Shown: positions 7,665 through 15,533, counted from the stretch's first letter. The stretch is 18,529 nucleotides of DNA from Saprospiraceae bacterium (GCA_013002625.1 JABDJE010000105.1:1-18529); one strand, 5' to 3'. Program-made: numbers and translations. The notes: generated by a model from the sequence alone, not told the origin.

Positions 7665-9701
7665 TTAGGGTAATAATGGATCATTCTGTGTGGCAAGCAT
7701 ATAGTTTTCGACCTCAGCAATATAATTTAGTAATTCCTGTTCGGTGCTGTTCTCAGGATAACAGAAGTTGTATTGAGGTGCCTGTATTAATCCTGTACCA
7801 CAATTTTGGAAACTTTGGTGATCCGAAGCAATATCCGTTATATATGAACCTTGAGTAACCGGAAGTTCACAGAGATCAGGATTCAAATTTGCGACAGGTT
7901 CCCAATAAATAAAGCTGTTCGAGTTTGTTGCCAAAATATCTGGATTAGTTGTACTAAAACAATTAGCGTTTGCCAGAGTAATGATTCCTTGGTTTGATAA
8001 TTCACCATTAACTCGTATATCCCCACTAAAATTCCCGTTGAAACAATTTCTACTAAACTGATACATAGGATTTTGACCATATACCCAAATTCCATATATG
8101 TTTGATGAAATACTATTGTTATCTGTTATTCCAATTGAGTTTCCCGAGTCAAGGATCACATTACCATAAGAATTAATGAAGTTGTTGTTTTCAACTCTAA
8201 ACCCATTATCACTATCAATCCAAACACCCAGATAGGAAGTAAATGTGTTTTGAGTGATCATGTTTTCGGAAACACCTCCGCTTGATCGTATAGTTAGGTC
8301 ATAACTGTTTCCAAAGAATAAGTTATTTTCTATATTATTTTCTGATATTCCACCTCCTGGATAACTTAGTGTAATTGCATTATAAGACCCAGATATTTCA
8401 GGTGAGTTAATTAATTCTAAATTAGCATCAATCCCCTTAATTGAATATATAGAGCAATCTATAAAAAAACAATGATCAAATAACACATCAGAAGTTCTCC
8501 AAATAGACACACCCCTGTACATATCTTTAAAAGTACAATCAGTGAACGTGCTATTATTTTGAATCAATAGGTTGTTCCAGTCCGGTAAAATTTCTACACC
8601 TCTACTATTATTTTCGAATATTGAATTGTCGCAAGTGACAAGTCCTCCTCTGGAAGAAATCGCAGTACCCGTATTAAGTATTTTAGAATTATTGAATCTT
8701 ATTTCAGAATCTGCATTGTTTAACTTGATCCCTCTCCAGGTTGAACTACAATTAGAAGCCTGAAGAATAGCACCATCAATTTGAGCCATACCATCATTTA
8801 GTAAAGTAATTGTTCCATTTGGGTCATTGAAATAAATTGGAATATTAGTGCCTGATATTATTAAGCTTCCATAAACATAAATGTTGTTAGGTACGACAAA
8901 TCCTTGTGGATAATCTGTGTTATTAATACTTAACACACTTCCATTCGGTACTATGATATCCTCTTGGTTTAATGTAGAAACAGGTCTTGATGATTCATAT
9001 TCTATTACGTTCCTCATTCGCTGTCCTTGATCATCAGTAAAAAATTGTCCACAGTTGGCTGGGTCTAATCCCATAATGTTATTGCCAATTTTATTGATCT
9101 CATATGGTAGATCTGGTCCGTTTGTTGGGCTTGTTAAAACGCAATTACTATAAGTGCCATTTTCAGGTTCAGCATCAGTATCACATAAACAATCTCCGCA
9201 TGTCAAGCAATTATAATCTACATGACTTGGATTTCTTTGTACATTTTCAAGGACATTACATGTGCTATTGCTTTGCTGATAAGTATGCCCTAACCCTAAT
9301 GCATGACCTAATTCATGAGCAAGTACAGGTGTTTCTACAACGCTTTGTGATACTGCAATTTTTAATCCAGTTGCTGATCCCCCAGATCCAGAGTCTGTAA
9401 TCCATACATATATTGGCCCTATTTCAGAAGGTTCTTGGTCATAAAGAATGCAATCCGAATAGAAATAAATGTTATGATCTTCAAAATATTGATTGGTCAT
9501 TTCTACAGCATCATGAAGATCAATAGACTGTATAGGATCAGTAGCATAAAACATTAGTTTAATATAATATGGTCCTGATGCTGTATTATTAACCCAAAAA
9601 GCATCACAAGGCAAAGGAGGATAATCAGGCCCAGAATGCGATTGTGCAAATATTGTAGACGTGAATAGAAATAAAATAATAATAGGATGAAATATTTTCA
9701 T
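7665..9701 (-). CDS. secreted metzincin zinc metalloprotease with parallel beta-helix, truncated before its sorting domain
   Basis: 678 residues. Signal peptide at 1-19 (ending IFA before Gln20). The zinc-binding motif HELGHALGLGH is at 129-139, with His129, His133 and His139 as ligands and Glu130 as the catalytic base. A cysteine-rich stretch with DTDAEP (about 175-180) and a Met-turn region with NNIMG (207-211), then FTDDQGQRMR (221-230), fit the M43 pappalysin/cytophagalysin family. From about 250 to 600 there are short Asn-rich rungs (NNTFTS-, NNNFIN-type turns) of a right-handed parallel beta-helix. The protein stops at a TAA (7665-7667) in the middle of a helical segment. The sorting domain that such proteins need for export is encoded in the same frame further downstream. 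The truncated product should keep its protease domain but lack T9SS export. Family assignment is strong; substrate is unknown. Confidence 0.88.
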   Translation of the reverse strand: MKIFHPIIILFLFTSTIFAQSHSGPDYPPLPCDAFWVNNTASGPYYIKLMFYATDPIQSIDLHDAVEMTNQYFEDHNIYFYSDCILYDQEPSEIGPIYVWITDSGSGGSATGLKIAVSQSVVETPVLAHELGHALGLGHTYQQSNSTCNVLENVQRNPSHVDYNCLTCGDCLCDTDAEPENGTYSNCVLTSPTNGPDLPYEINKIGNNIMGLDPANCGQFFTDDQGQRMRNVIEYESSRPVSTLNQEDIIVPNGSVLSINNTDYPQGFVVPNNIYVYGSLIISGTNIPIYFNDPNGTITLLNDGMAQIDGAILQASNCSSTWRGIKLNNADSEIRFNNSKILNTGTAISSRGGLVTCDNSIFENNSRGVEILPDWNNLLIQNNSTFTDCTFKDMYRGVSIWRTSDVLFDHCFFIDCSIYSIKGIDANLELINSPEISGSYNAITLSYPGGGISENNIENNLFFGNSYDLTIRSSGGVSENMITQNTFTSYLGVWIDSDNGFRVENNNFINSYGNVILDSGNSIGITDNNSISSNIYGIWVYGQNPMYQFSRNCFNGNFSGDIRVNGELSNQGIITLANANCFSTTNPDILATNSNSFIYWEPVANLNPDLCELPVTQGSYITDIASDHQSFQNCGTGLIQAPQYNFCYPENSTEQELLNYIAEVENYMLATQNDPLLP

Positions 9702-10130
9702 GACAATTGTTTTTGTGCCAATAGGACATTACCCGGGGTGATGACTTTAACCCAGAATATGCATTAGTAGTCCTATTGCGACTTGAAATCCTTAGCCCAC
9801 GGTCGTTTCTGAATTTTCTCTCCTGCACCATAGCGATGCTATGCCTTGATCGAGAAAATTCCCGTGACCGTTGGATTTCAACTCTCATCACGAAAGTCAA
9901 ATACATAATCTGGGTTTAACACCCTAACGACGGTTAAGAAATAGGATTTACTTAACCCATAATGTGAATTGGAATTGCAAGGAGATGCAAGAAGTGATTT
10001 ACGTCGTGTTAGGAATTATAAAATGCACACGGAGGAATAAATGCTGCTAATCGCTAAGTATGACAAGCAGAAAAGAGCATGATATTCAGGTGTAGAAATT
10101 TTAAAAAAAAGAACCACCACCCAATGCCCA
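9702..10130. other. 429-nt noncoding stretch between parC and the metalloprotease gene
   Basis: No convincing gene was found here. The stretch is dominated by inverted repeats: a 164-bp foldback at 9751-9914, a small hairpin GTTAAG/CTTAAC (9933-9938 with 9951-9956), and an imperfect pair CCTAACGACG (9923-9932) with CGTCGTGTTAGG (10002-10013). The part nearest parC (10014-10130) is A-rich, with no clear signal. A run of eight T on the minus strand at about 10102-10109 lies shortly after the parC stop, but no stable hairpin precedes it. Confidence 0.6.
9751..9914. repeat. 164-bp foldback element with CCCAG/CTGGG ends flanked by TTTAA (MITE-like)
   Basis: Left end CCCAG (9751-9755) is mirrored by CTGGG (9910-9914), and both are flanked by TTTAA in direct orientation (9746-9750, 9915-9919). 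Further pairs step inward: TTGAAATCC (9783-9791) with GGATTTCAA (9873-9881); CGGTC (9800-9804) with GACCG (9866-9870); GAATTTTCTC (9811-9820) with GAGAAAATTC (9852-9861), ten of ten. The apex is a perfect hairpin CATAGC-GAT-GCTATG at 9829-9843. The left end is also echoed directly at 9952-9972 (17 of 21 bases against 9747-9767). The nested symmetry and flanking repeat suggest a small non-autonomous mobile element; a structured regulatory RNA is the alternative. TTTAA is nearly palindromic, so the target duplication is not certain. Confidence 0.55.
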
Positions 10131-12755
10131 TTAAAAATCAAACTCTATGGTATCACCGGGGCCCAACTTTTCTTTGCCGGAATCATCTTGTTGGTCAGAC
10201 ACCTCAGTTTGCGTTGCACGTTTTTCGTTTGCCTCTGCTTTTTCAGCTTTCAACACTTTGAACTCTCCCAACTTGTTGCCTAAGGCTTTCCACCCTTTGA
10301 CATCAATAAACTCAGAAAGATCTAGCGTTTCTTCTTCTTTCTTTTTGTTCTTTTTGTAGGAAAAGTTAACAATCGGATTCTCATCCAAGGATGCAAAGTA
10401 AAGTTTGGAACTGCCGTGCTCGGTAATAAACTTGAATTGTTGGCCCATTGAAGAGGTTTCAATCTGGAATCGCTTCACCATGGTCCAGCCCTTTTCTCCT
10501 TCGTAATACATACAACTGATAACGGCATCGTCATCCAGCTTGCGGATGTCAACGATGTTGGCGGCATCCAGTTTTTTATCAAGATCAAGTTCCATGATTT
10601 CATAGGAACCGTTCTTATAGAGCGCAATGAGGTGATCACCCGTGTCGAAACTACCGAGAAAGGTGCCCCGCTCCTCTTTATTCAATCTTCCACTGACTTC
10701 ATCCATCCATAACTTCATGGCACCCAGGGAGGATTGACCTACTTCGATTAAATTTACTTTTCGGACAGGATATTTGGTTACTATATTTCCTTTGGATCCG
10801 CGGCCTTTGATATCCAGATCTGCAAAATCAAATTCAAACACCTTTTTCTTGGCTTTACATCCTGGGGATAATTGAATCTGAACGCGCTCGGTTTCGCCAT
10901 TGGGATAAGCTGAAAAATATAATACCTTGTTACCCTTAACCGCTGTGGTCAAATCATACTCCTTGTCGCGGGTAATGGACTTCACGTTAAATCGCTTTGC
11001 CATCGCACGACCCGTTTTGGCATCCACATAGATCATATTATAGGTTGTGCGGTCATCGCCTTTACGCCAGACACTGGTGTGCAGAATATCCTTGCCGATG
11101 AACACTTTATCATCGATTTTAACCACTTTAAATATACCTTGCTTGGTAAAGGCAATGATGTTATCGATGTCAGAACAATCGCTGACATATTCATCCTTCT
11201 TCATGCCATAACCGATGAAGCCTTCTTTGCGATTGACATACAATTTGGCATTGTTGGCCACGACCCGTGTCGCTTTTATCGTATCAAATTCTGTGATCTG
11301 AGTTTTACGTTCTCTTCCTTTACCATATTTATCCAAAAGGTTTTGGAAATATTGGATGGCGAATTCTGTGAGATGGGCCAGATCATGCGCAACTTGCTTC
11401 AATTCATAGATGATGTTTTGAAGTGATTCCTCGGTTTTGAATTTATTGTACTTGGAAATTTTCTTAATCTTGATTTCTGTCAGACGGATAATATCGTCTT
11501 CAGTGATATCTCGATTGAGTTTAATTCTTTTGTCGGTCTTGCTGGCCTTTTCAGATGGGCCAACGACATATTTTTTCAAACCGGCATCAATGATTTCAAT
11601 AACCTGTTCAAAAGACTCCGCTTCTTCAATATCACGATAGATTCTGTTTTCAATAAAGATCTTCTCCAGACTGATATTGTGCCATTTCTCCTGTAATTCT
11701 GCCTGCTTGATTTCCAGTTCAAGTTTAAGGAGTGCTTTGGTATTGTCTGTTGACATATGAAGCAACTCTTCAACTTTCAGGAAGTGCGGTTTATTATCAA
11801 TGATAACCACGGCACATGGTGAAATTGAGATCTCGCAATTGGTGAATGCATACAAAGCATCCATCGTGACATCAGGTGACACACCACTTTGAAGCTCCAA
11901 TAAGATTTCAACTTCAGCAGCCGTATTGTCAACAACTTTTTTAATCTGGATGGTGCCTTTATCGTTGGCCTTAAGAATACTATCTATAAGCGAATTGGTT
12001 GTTGTAGCATAAGGCAATTGCGTTATAGCCAGGGTCTTTTTATCTCTTTGTTCGATGGCTGCTCTTACCTTAACGCGTCCCCCGCGTTTACCTGAGTTAT
12101 ATTCGCTGACATCGATAAAGCCGCCGGTTGGAAAATCCGGGTATATCTTGACCCGCTTGTCTTCAAGTATTTTGATTGAAGCCTTGATGAGTTCAATGAA
12201 ATTATGGGGTAAAATCTTAGTGGATAATCCTACCGCAATCCCTTCTACACCTTGTGTTAAGACCAATGGGAATTTTACAGGCAAAGTGATCGGTTCCTTA
12301 TTCCGCCCATCATAAGAAAGTTGCCATTCGGTTGTCTGAGGATTAAAGACAACATCAAGTGCAAACTTTGTCAATCGTGCCTCGATATACCTGGAAGCTG
12401 CAGGTGAATCACCAGTTCGCACATCCCCCCAGTTTCCTTGCGTATCGACAAGTAAATCTTTTTGGCCCATTTTTACAAGGGCGTCTCCAATGGCTGCATC
12501 ACCATGTGGATGGTATTGCATGGTTTGACCGATGATGTTGGCAACCTTGTTGAATCGACCATCATCCATGTTTTTCATGCTGTGCAATATTCTTCTTTGC
12601 ACCGGTTTTAATCCATCTTCAATGGCCGGTACAGCACGCTCCAGAATTACATAGGATGCATAATCAAGAAAATACTCCTTATACATGCCTTCAAGTGACT
12701 GCATGTTGCCATTTCCACTGTTCTCGTTTAAATCGATTTCCTTTATTTCACTCAT
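10131..12755 (-). CDS. parC: DNA topoisomerase IV subunit A (ParC)
   Basis: 874 residues, the length usual for Bacteroidota ParC. Subunit A breaks and rejoins DNA in the ParC2ParE2 enzyme that unlinks daughter chromosomes. Visible landmarks: DGLKPVQRRILHSM (48-60), the quinolone-pocket segment YHPHGDAAIGDALVKMGQ (81-98), and the catalytic tyrosine in ASRYIEARLT (Tyr123). The DNA-gate continues with TQGVEGIAVGLSTKILPHNF. A coiled-coil tower (about 350-500) precedes a beta-pinwheel-like C-terminal domain. The GyrA box (QRRGGRG) is not seen, only a degenerate GRGSKGN, which argues for ParC over GyrA. The tail is acidic (ending GPGDTIEFDF). A partner parE is not in the window. The ATG at 12755 is preceded by a 217-nt divergent gap with the sigma-factor gene. 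Confidence 0.93.
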   Translation of the reverse strand: MSEIKEIDLNENSGNGNMQSLEGMYKEYFLDYASYVILERAVPAIEDGLKPVQRRILHSMKNMDDGRFNKVANIIGQTMQYHPHGDAAIGDALVKMGQKDLLVDTQGNWGDVRTGDSPAASRYIEARLTKFALDVVFNPQTTEWQLSYDGRNKEPITLPVKFPLVLTQGVEGIAVGLSTKILPHNFIELIKASIKILEDKRVKIYPDFPTGGFIDVSEYNSGKRGGRVKVRAAIEQRDKKTLAITQLPYATTTNSLIDSILKANDKGTIQIKKVVDNTAAEVEILLELQSGVSPDVTMDALYAFTNCEISISPCAVVIIDNKPHFLKVEELLHMSTDNTKALLKLELEIKQAELQEKWHNISLEKIFIENRIYRDIEEAESFEQVIEIIDAGLKKYVVGPSEKASKTDKRIKLNRDITEDDIIRLTEIKIKKISKYNKFKTEESLQNIIYELKQVAHDLAHLTEFAIQYFQNLLDKYGKGRERKTQITEFDTIKATRVVANNAKLYVNRKEGFIGYGMKKDEYVSDCSDIDNIIAFTKQGIFKVVKIDDKVFIGKDILHTSVWRKGDDRTTYNMIYVDAKTGRAMAKRFNVKSITRDKEYDLTTAVKGNKVLYFSAYPNGETERVQIQLSPGCKAKKKVFEFDFADLDIKGRGSKGNIVTKYPVRKVNLIEVGQSSLGAMKLWMDEVSGRLNKEERGTFLGSFDTGDHLIALYKNGSYEIMELDLDKKLDAANIVDIRKLDDDAVISCMYYEGEKGWTMVKRFQIETSSMGQQFKFITEHGSSKLYFASLDENPIVNFSYKKNKKKEEETLDLSEFIDVKGWKALGNKLGEFKVLKAEKAEANEKRATQTEVSDQQDDSGKEKLGPGDTIEFDF

Positions 12756-12785
12756 ATTATCTAATCAAATAATATTTATATAACT

Positions 12786-12844
12786 GATTATTATGTAAAT
12801 ATAATCACTATCTTCATTATACAATAGTTTGCGAATTTCGTAAA
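12786..12844. promoter_or_regulatory. two inverted repeats in the parC/sigma-factor divergent gap
   Basis: GATTAT (12786-12791) is mirrored by ATAATC (12801-12806) with a 9-nt gap. TTTGCGAA (12828-12835) is nearly mirrored by TTCGTAAA (12837-12844), with one mismatched pair around a one-base centre. Both lie on the parC side of the gap. They could be operators for parC or part of its promoter; the region is A/T-rich, which raises the chance level. Confidence 0.25.
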
Positions 12845-12922
12845 TCATGCAAGTCAATCCAAATTCGTTTATCTTTTATTGAATATTTCCTAACAAGGCA
12901 GCAATAGCGCGCGTTCAAACGT

Positions 12923-12936
12923 TTTGCTTAAGCAAA
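12923..12936. promoter_or_regulatory. perfect 14-bp palindrome upstream of the ECF sigma-factor gene
   Basis: TTTGCTTAAGCAAA is its own reverse complement over all 14 bases. It ends 39 nt before the sigma-factor ATG at 12976, where a regulator bound as a dimer, or the promoter itself, would be expected. Confidence 0.4.
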
Positions 12937-12975
12937 TTAAATTGAGCTAATTGGTGCCGACACTAAGAAGGGGTG

Positions 12976-13539
12976 ATGGATTTGACACTGAATATCCAAC
13001 AAGGCGAATCTGAATTTATACTGGCCTGTATCAACAATGAAGAATGGGCTCAGAAGAAACTGTATGAAGATCATTATCCGGTAATGTATCCGGTATGCTT
13101 ACGCTATGCAAATGATCAGGAAGAAGCCATGGATATTCTACACGAAGGATTTATAAAAGTGTTCAGGCATATCGGCAAATATCAGGTGGGGACATCATTG
13201 AAAGCGTGGATCAAGCGCATTATGATTAACACCTCTATTGATTTTTACCGACGAAAAAGCAGAAGGCGATCAGAAAACATTGAAGAAGCCCATTATCTGA
13301 GTTCTGATAATCCGGATGCCATTAGCGAATTAACTGCAGAAGAAATAATTGAAGCCTTGCAAGAATTGACGCCAGCATATAGGTCCGTGTTCAACCTCTA
13401 TATTATCGAGGGATACTCGCATAGAGAAGTTTCACAATTGCTGGATATAACGGAGAGCACCTCCCGATCGAATTTGGTCAAGGCAAGACAAAAATTACGT
13501 GTAATACTTGAAGCCAAAGGCGTGATATATGAGCGATAA
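12976..13539 (+). CDS. ECF-type RNA polymerase sigma factor
   Basis: About 187 residues, the usual size of a two-domain ECF sigma factor. Region 2 is clear: ILACINNEEWAQKKLYEDH, then YANDQEEAMDILHEGFIKVF, then GTSLKAWIKRIMINTSIDFY, followed by a basic YRRKSRRR that fits the -10-binding and linker zone. Region 4 has the helix-turn-helix: LTPAYRSVFNLYIIEGYSH, then EVSQLLDITESTSRSNLVKAR. The ATG at 12976 is preferred over the GTG at 12973 because the purine-rich AAGAAGG (12965-12971) is better spaced from it. The stop overlaps the start of the next gene by 11 nt (13529-13539), a sign of translational coupling with its likely membrane regulator. A 14-bp palindrome lies just upstream. Confidence 0.93.
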   Translation: MDLTLNIQQGESEFILACINNEEWAQKKLYEDHYPVMYPVCLRYANDQEEAMDILHEGFIKVFRHIGKYQVGTSLKAWIKRIMINTSIDFYRRKSRRRSENIEEAHYLSSDNPDAISELTAEEIIEALQELTPAYRSVFNLYIIEGYSHREVSQLLDITESTSRSNLVKARQKLRVILEAKGVIYER

Positions 13540-15061
13540 GAGATTTGACGATATCATCAGAAGTAAACTAGCTGATTTTGAATCCCAAGATTCGGTTGAG
13601 GGATGGGATAATTTAAAGTCCAGAATAAAAACCGATGAAGCACATTTTGATGATAAAATCAAAAACACGCTCAAAAATCACGCTCCAGCTATGCCTGTTG
13701 GCGCTTGGAATCAACTGTATAATAAATATCAGCGCCAGAAGTATCTGCGCAATCAGGTCATAGCCATCAAGTCGGGGGAATTGCTCATTTTATTGCTTTG
13801 CTTTTTTACCTTTTTTAATTACACAAGTTTGTTTGATTTTTCAAAAGGAAATAATGCCCTTGCACAGAATATAGATCAATTCGATGAAGCTGAAAATGAA
13901 GGCTTTTTAACTGCTTCCGATCTACTGCTTGAACATAATCAATCCACTGCCATTTCAAAAGCAATCCCGAACAGTCCAATAAAGTCGATTGATAATAATG
14001 ACTCAGAAGAAAACTTCATAATTCAAAAAGGTCTACAGGCGCCATCAAATATAGAGGCTTTAGTACAGACTGAATCTCTTATTAATATTGAGGCTCATAG
14101 TTCAATCGCAAACCAAAATGATTACTCAAATGTCGGAGGTTCCACACCTGAAGTGTTGAGCCCTACTGAAGTTGAATCAGAATCTACAGACTCAGATACT
14201 GGTTCAACTTCGGCTTCGACAGCATCTTCGATCATCACAGTTAATAATGTTGAAGCTGTGCCTGAGTACAACAGGCCCTCATCGATTTCAGCACTGGCTT
14301 TACTTTCAAATCAATTGTTCATTTTAGGTGCCTACGACAGATCATTGCCAGAATTGATTATTCAACATGAGAATGAGAGCACAAAATGGTCTCGTTCGTT
14401 CCATTTTTATACATCGATAAATAACTACTCAATACTGAGTCCGCGCGATGAGATTTACAATGTCGATGAACAGGTATTGTATACACCGGGGTTCAGTGTC
14501 AATGCACTATATGGATTTTCAAAAAATAGCTTGGATATCCTGACAGGGCTTACATATTCTAGAATCAGCTATGAACCGTACCCGATTCAGGAGACATATC
14601 AATCTGAGGAAGGTATCAATATCATTAGTCTCAAAAAGATACAGTACGATATTATTTCTCTTCCAGTTGTGTTGCGTAAGCATTTTATCCAGACTGAAGA
14701 TTGGTCTCTGTTTGGAGGATTGGGATTGCAAGCTGGTCTTGTGATTAATGAGTATTATGGCATCGATGATAGATTGGATGTTCCTATTCCAAGGCCGGAA
14801 AGCGTCAGAGGCGATGCCAAATACCGTTCTAAGCTTTCAGAGAAAGAATTTACAAGAGCAGTCTTCAATGGTGGTAAATTCAGTGAGAATGTATTTTTGC
14901 ATGGCTCTGTACATGGAGGTGTAGAACGGAATTTGAATGCAAAAACCAGTTTATATCTGTCCTTTGAATATGCCCGTCATCTGGTAAGTCCATTGGGCCC
15001 GAACAATGATAAAATCAATATATTCTCCTTTGGTACCGGCGTAAGGGTCAAATTAAATTGA
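13529..15061 (+). CDS. putative anti-sigma-like envelope protein: duplicated cytoplasmic motif, one TM helix, barrel-like C terminus
   Basis: 510 residues, no clear name. Residues 1-80 are hydrophilic and would be cytoplasmic. They hold two copies of a 34-residue-spaced motif: FDDIIRSKLADF...VEGWDNLKSRI (6-33) and FDDKIKNTLKN...PVGAWNQLYNKY (40-67). A single hydrophobic helix spans about 84-103 (ELLILLLCFFTFFNYTS). Residues about 105-285 are a low-complexity, Ser/Glu/Asn-rich periplasmic linker. From about 288 to the end there are alternating strands ending in short turns (FHFYTSINNY, LDILTGLTYSRI, WSLFGGLGLQAGLV, VHGGVERNLNAKTSLYLSFEYARHLV, INIFSFGTGVRVKLN), as in outer-membrane beta-barrel proteins of the OMP_b-brl/PorT-like type. 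Overlap with the ECF sigma gene suggests it controls that sigma factor. How a one-TM protein would also hold a barrel is unresolved: it could be a soluble barrel-like sensor, span both membranes or be cleaved. Confidence 0.72.
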   Translation: MSDKRFDDIIRSKLADFESQDSVEGWDNLKSRIKTDEAHFDDKIKNTLKNHAPAMPVGAWNQLYNKYQRQKYLRNQVIAIKSGELLILLLCFFTFFNYTSLFDFSKGNNALAQNIDQFDEAENEGFLTASDLLLEHNQSTAISKAIPNSPIKSIDNNDSEENFIIQKGLQAPSNIEALVQTESLINIEAHSSIANQNDYSNVGGSTPEVLSPTEVESESTDSDTGSTSASTASSIITVNNVEAVPEYNRPSSISALALLSNQLFILGAYDRSLPELIIQHENESTKWSRSFHFYTSINNYSILSPRDEIYNVDEQVLYTPGFSVNALYGFSKNSLDILTGLTYSRISYEPYPIQETYQSEEGINIISLKKIQYDIISLPVVLRKHFIQTEDWSLFGGLGLQAGLVINEYYGIDDRLDVPIPRPESVRGDAKYRSKLSEKEFTRAVFNGGKFSENVFLHGSVHGGVERNLNAKTSLYLSFEYARHLVSPLGPNNDKINIFSFGTGVRVKLN

Positions 15062-15517
15062 TCACGAGAATTTATTTATCCTGTCCAGTTCGCGTCTCAC
15101 ATCCTTTTCCTTGATTGAGTGACGCTTATCATAGGCTTTTTTACCCTGAACAAGCTGTATCTCAACTTTTACCAGGCCCCTTTCTGAAAAGAAAATTCTA
15201 TAGGGTATAATGGTGTAACCTTTTTCCTGACTTTTCTTTTGGATTTTACGCAACTCGGACTTTCTTAGAAGCAATTTGCGATCCCTTCTTGTCTCATGGT
15301 TGTTGATATTGCCTTTATCATATTCAGCGATATAGAGGCTTTTAATGAACAACTCATCGTTGATAAACATGCAGTAGGCATCATTCAAATTGGCCTCACC
15401 CAATCTCAAAGACTTCACCTCCGTACCTTGTAGCATAATACCGGCATCGTAGCCTTGAATAAAGTGATATTCAAACTTTGCTTTACGGTTTATTATTTGT
15501 TTTGGAGCTTGTGTCAT
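15062..15517 (-). CDS. smpB: SsrA-binding protein SmpB
   Basis: 151 residues, standard SmpB length. SmpB binds tmRNA and delivers it to stalled ribosomes for trans-translation. Conserved segments: NRKAKFEYHF, then AGIMLQGTEVKSLRLGEANLNDAY, then NHETRRDRKLLLRKSEL, and the C-terminal GKKAYDKRHSIKEKDVRREL whose basic helix enters the decoding centre. It starts 16 nt after the stop of the DPP IV gene on the same strand, so the two could share a transcript. Its stop codon (15062-15064) directly abuts the stop of the barrel-like protein gene on the other strand with no spacer. Confidence 0.97.
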   Translation of the reverse strand: MTQAPKQIINRKAKFEYHFIQGYDAGIMLQGTEVKSLRLGEANLNDAYCMFINDELFIKSLYIAEYDKGNINNHETRRDRKLLLRKSELRKIQKKSQEKGYTIIPYRIFFSERGLVKVEIQLVQGKKAYDKRHSIKEKDVRRELDRINKFS

Positions 15518-15533
15518 TTGTAAATGGGATAGC

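Noticed and set aside
9625..9906. 93-codon open frame on the minus strand across the foldback
   Set aside because: It runs through the inverted-repeat element and overlaps the start of the metalloprotease gene; its Arg/Ser-rich product follows from the repeat and matches no family I recognise.
9921..10016. Possible integron attC site (CCCTAAC ... GTTAGGA)
   Set aside because: The outer bases do not fit RYYYAAC/GTTRRRY, the arms differ by two bases, and there is no integrase or cassette array.
10095..10130. Rho-independent terminator after parC
   Set aside because: A run of eight T is present on the minus strand, but no stable GC hairpin directly precedes it.
11079..11426. 115-codon plus-strand frame inside parC
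   Set aside because: It lies wholly within a strongly conserved gene on the other strand and has no recognisable domain; it is a shadow frame.
12821..12834. TAGTTTG as a -7 promoter element for the sigma gene
   Set aside because: The spacing is one base short of TAnnTTTG and no -33 element was seen at a suitable distance.
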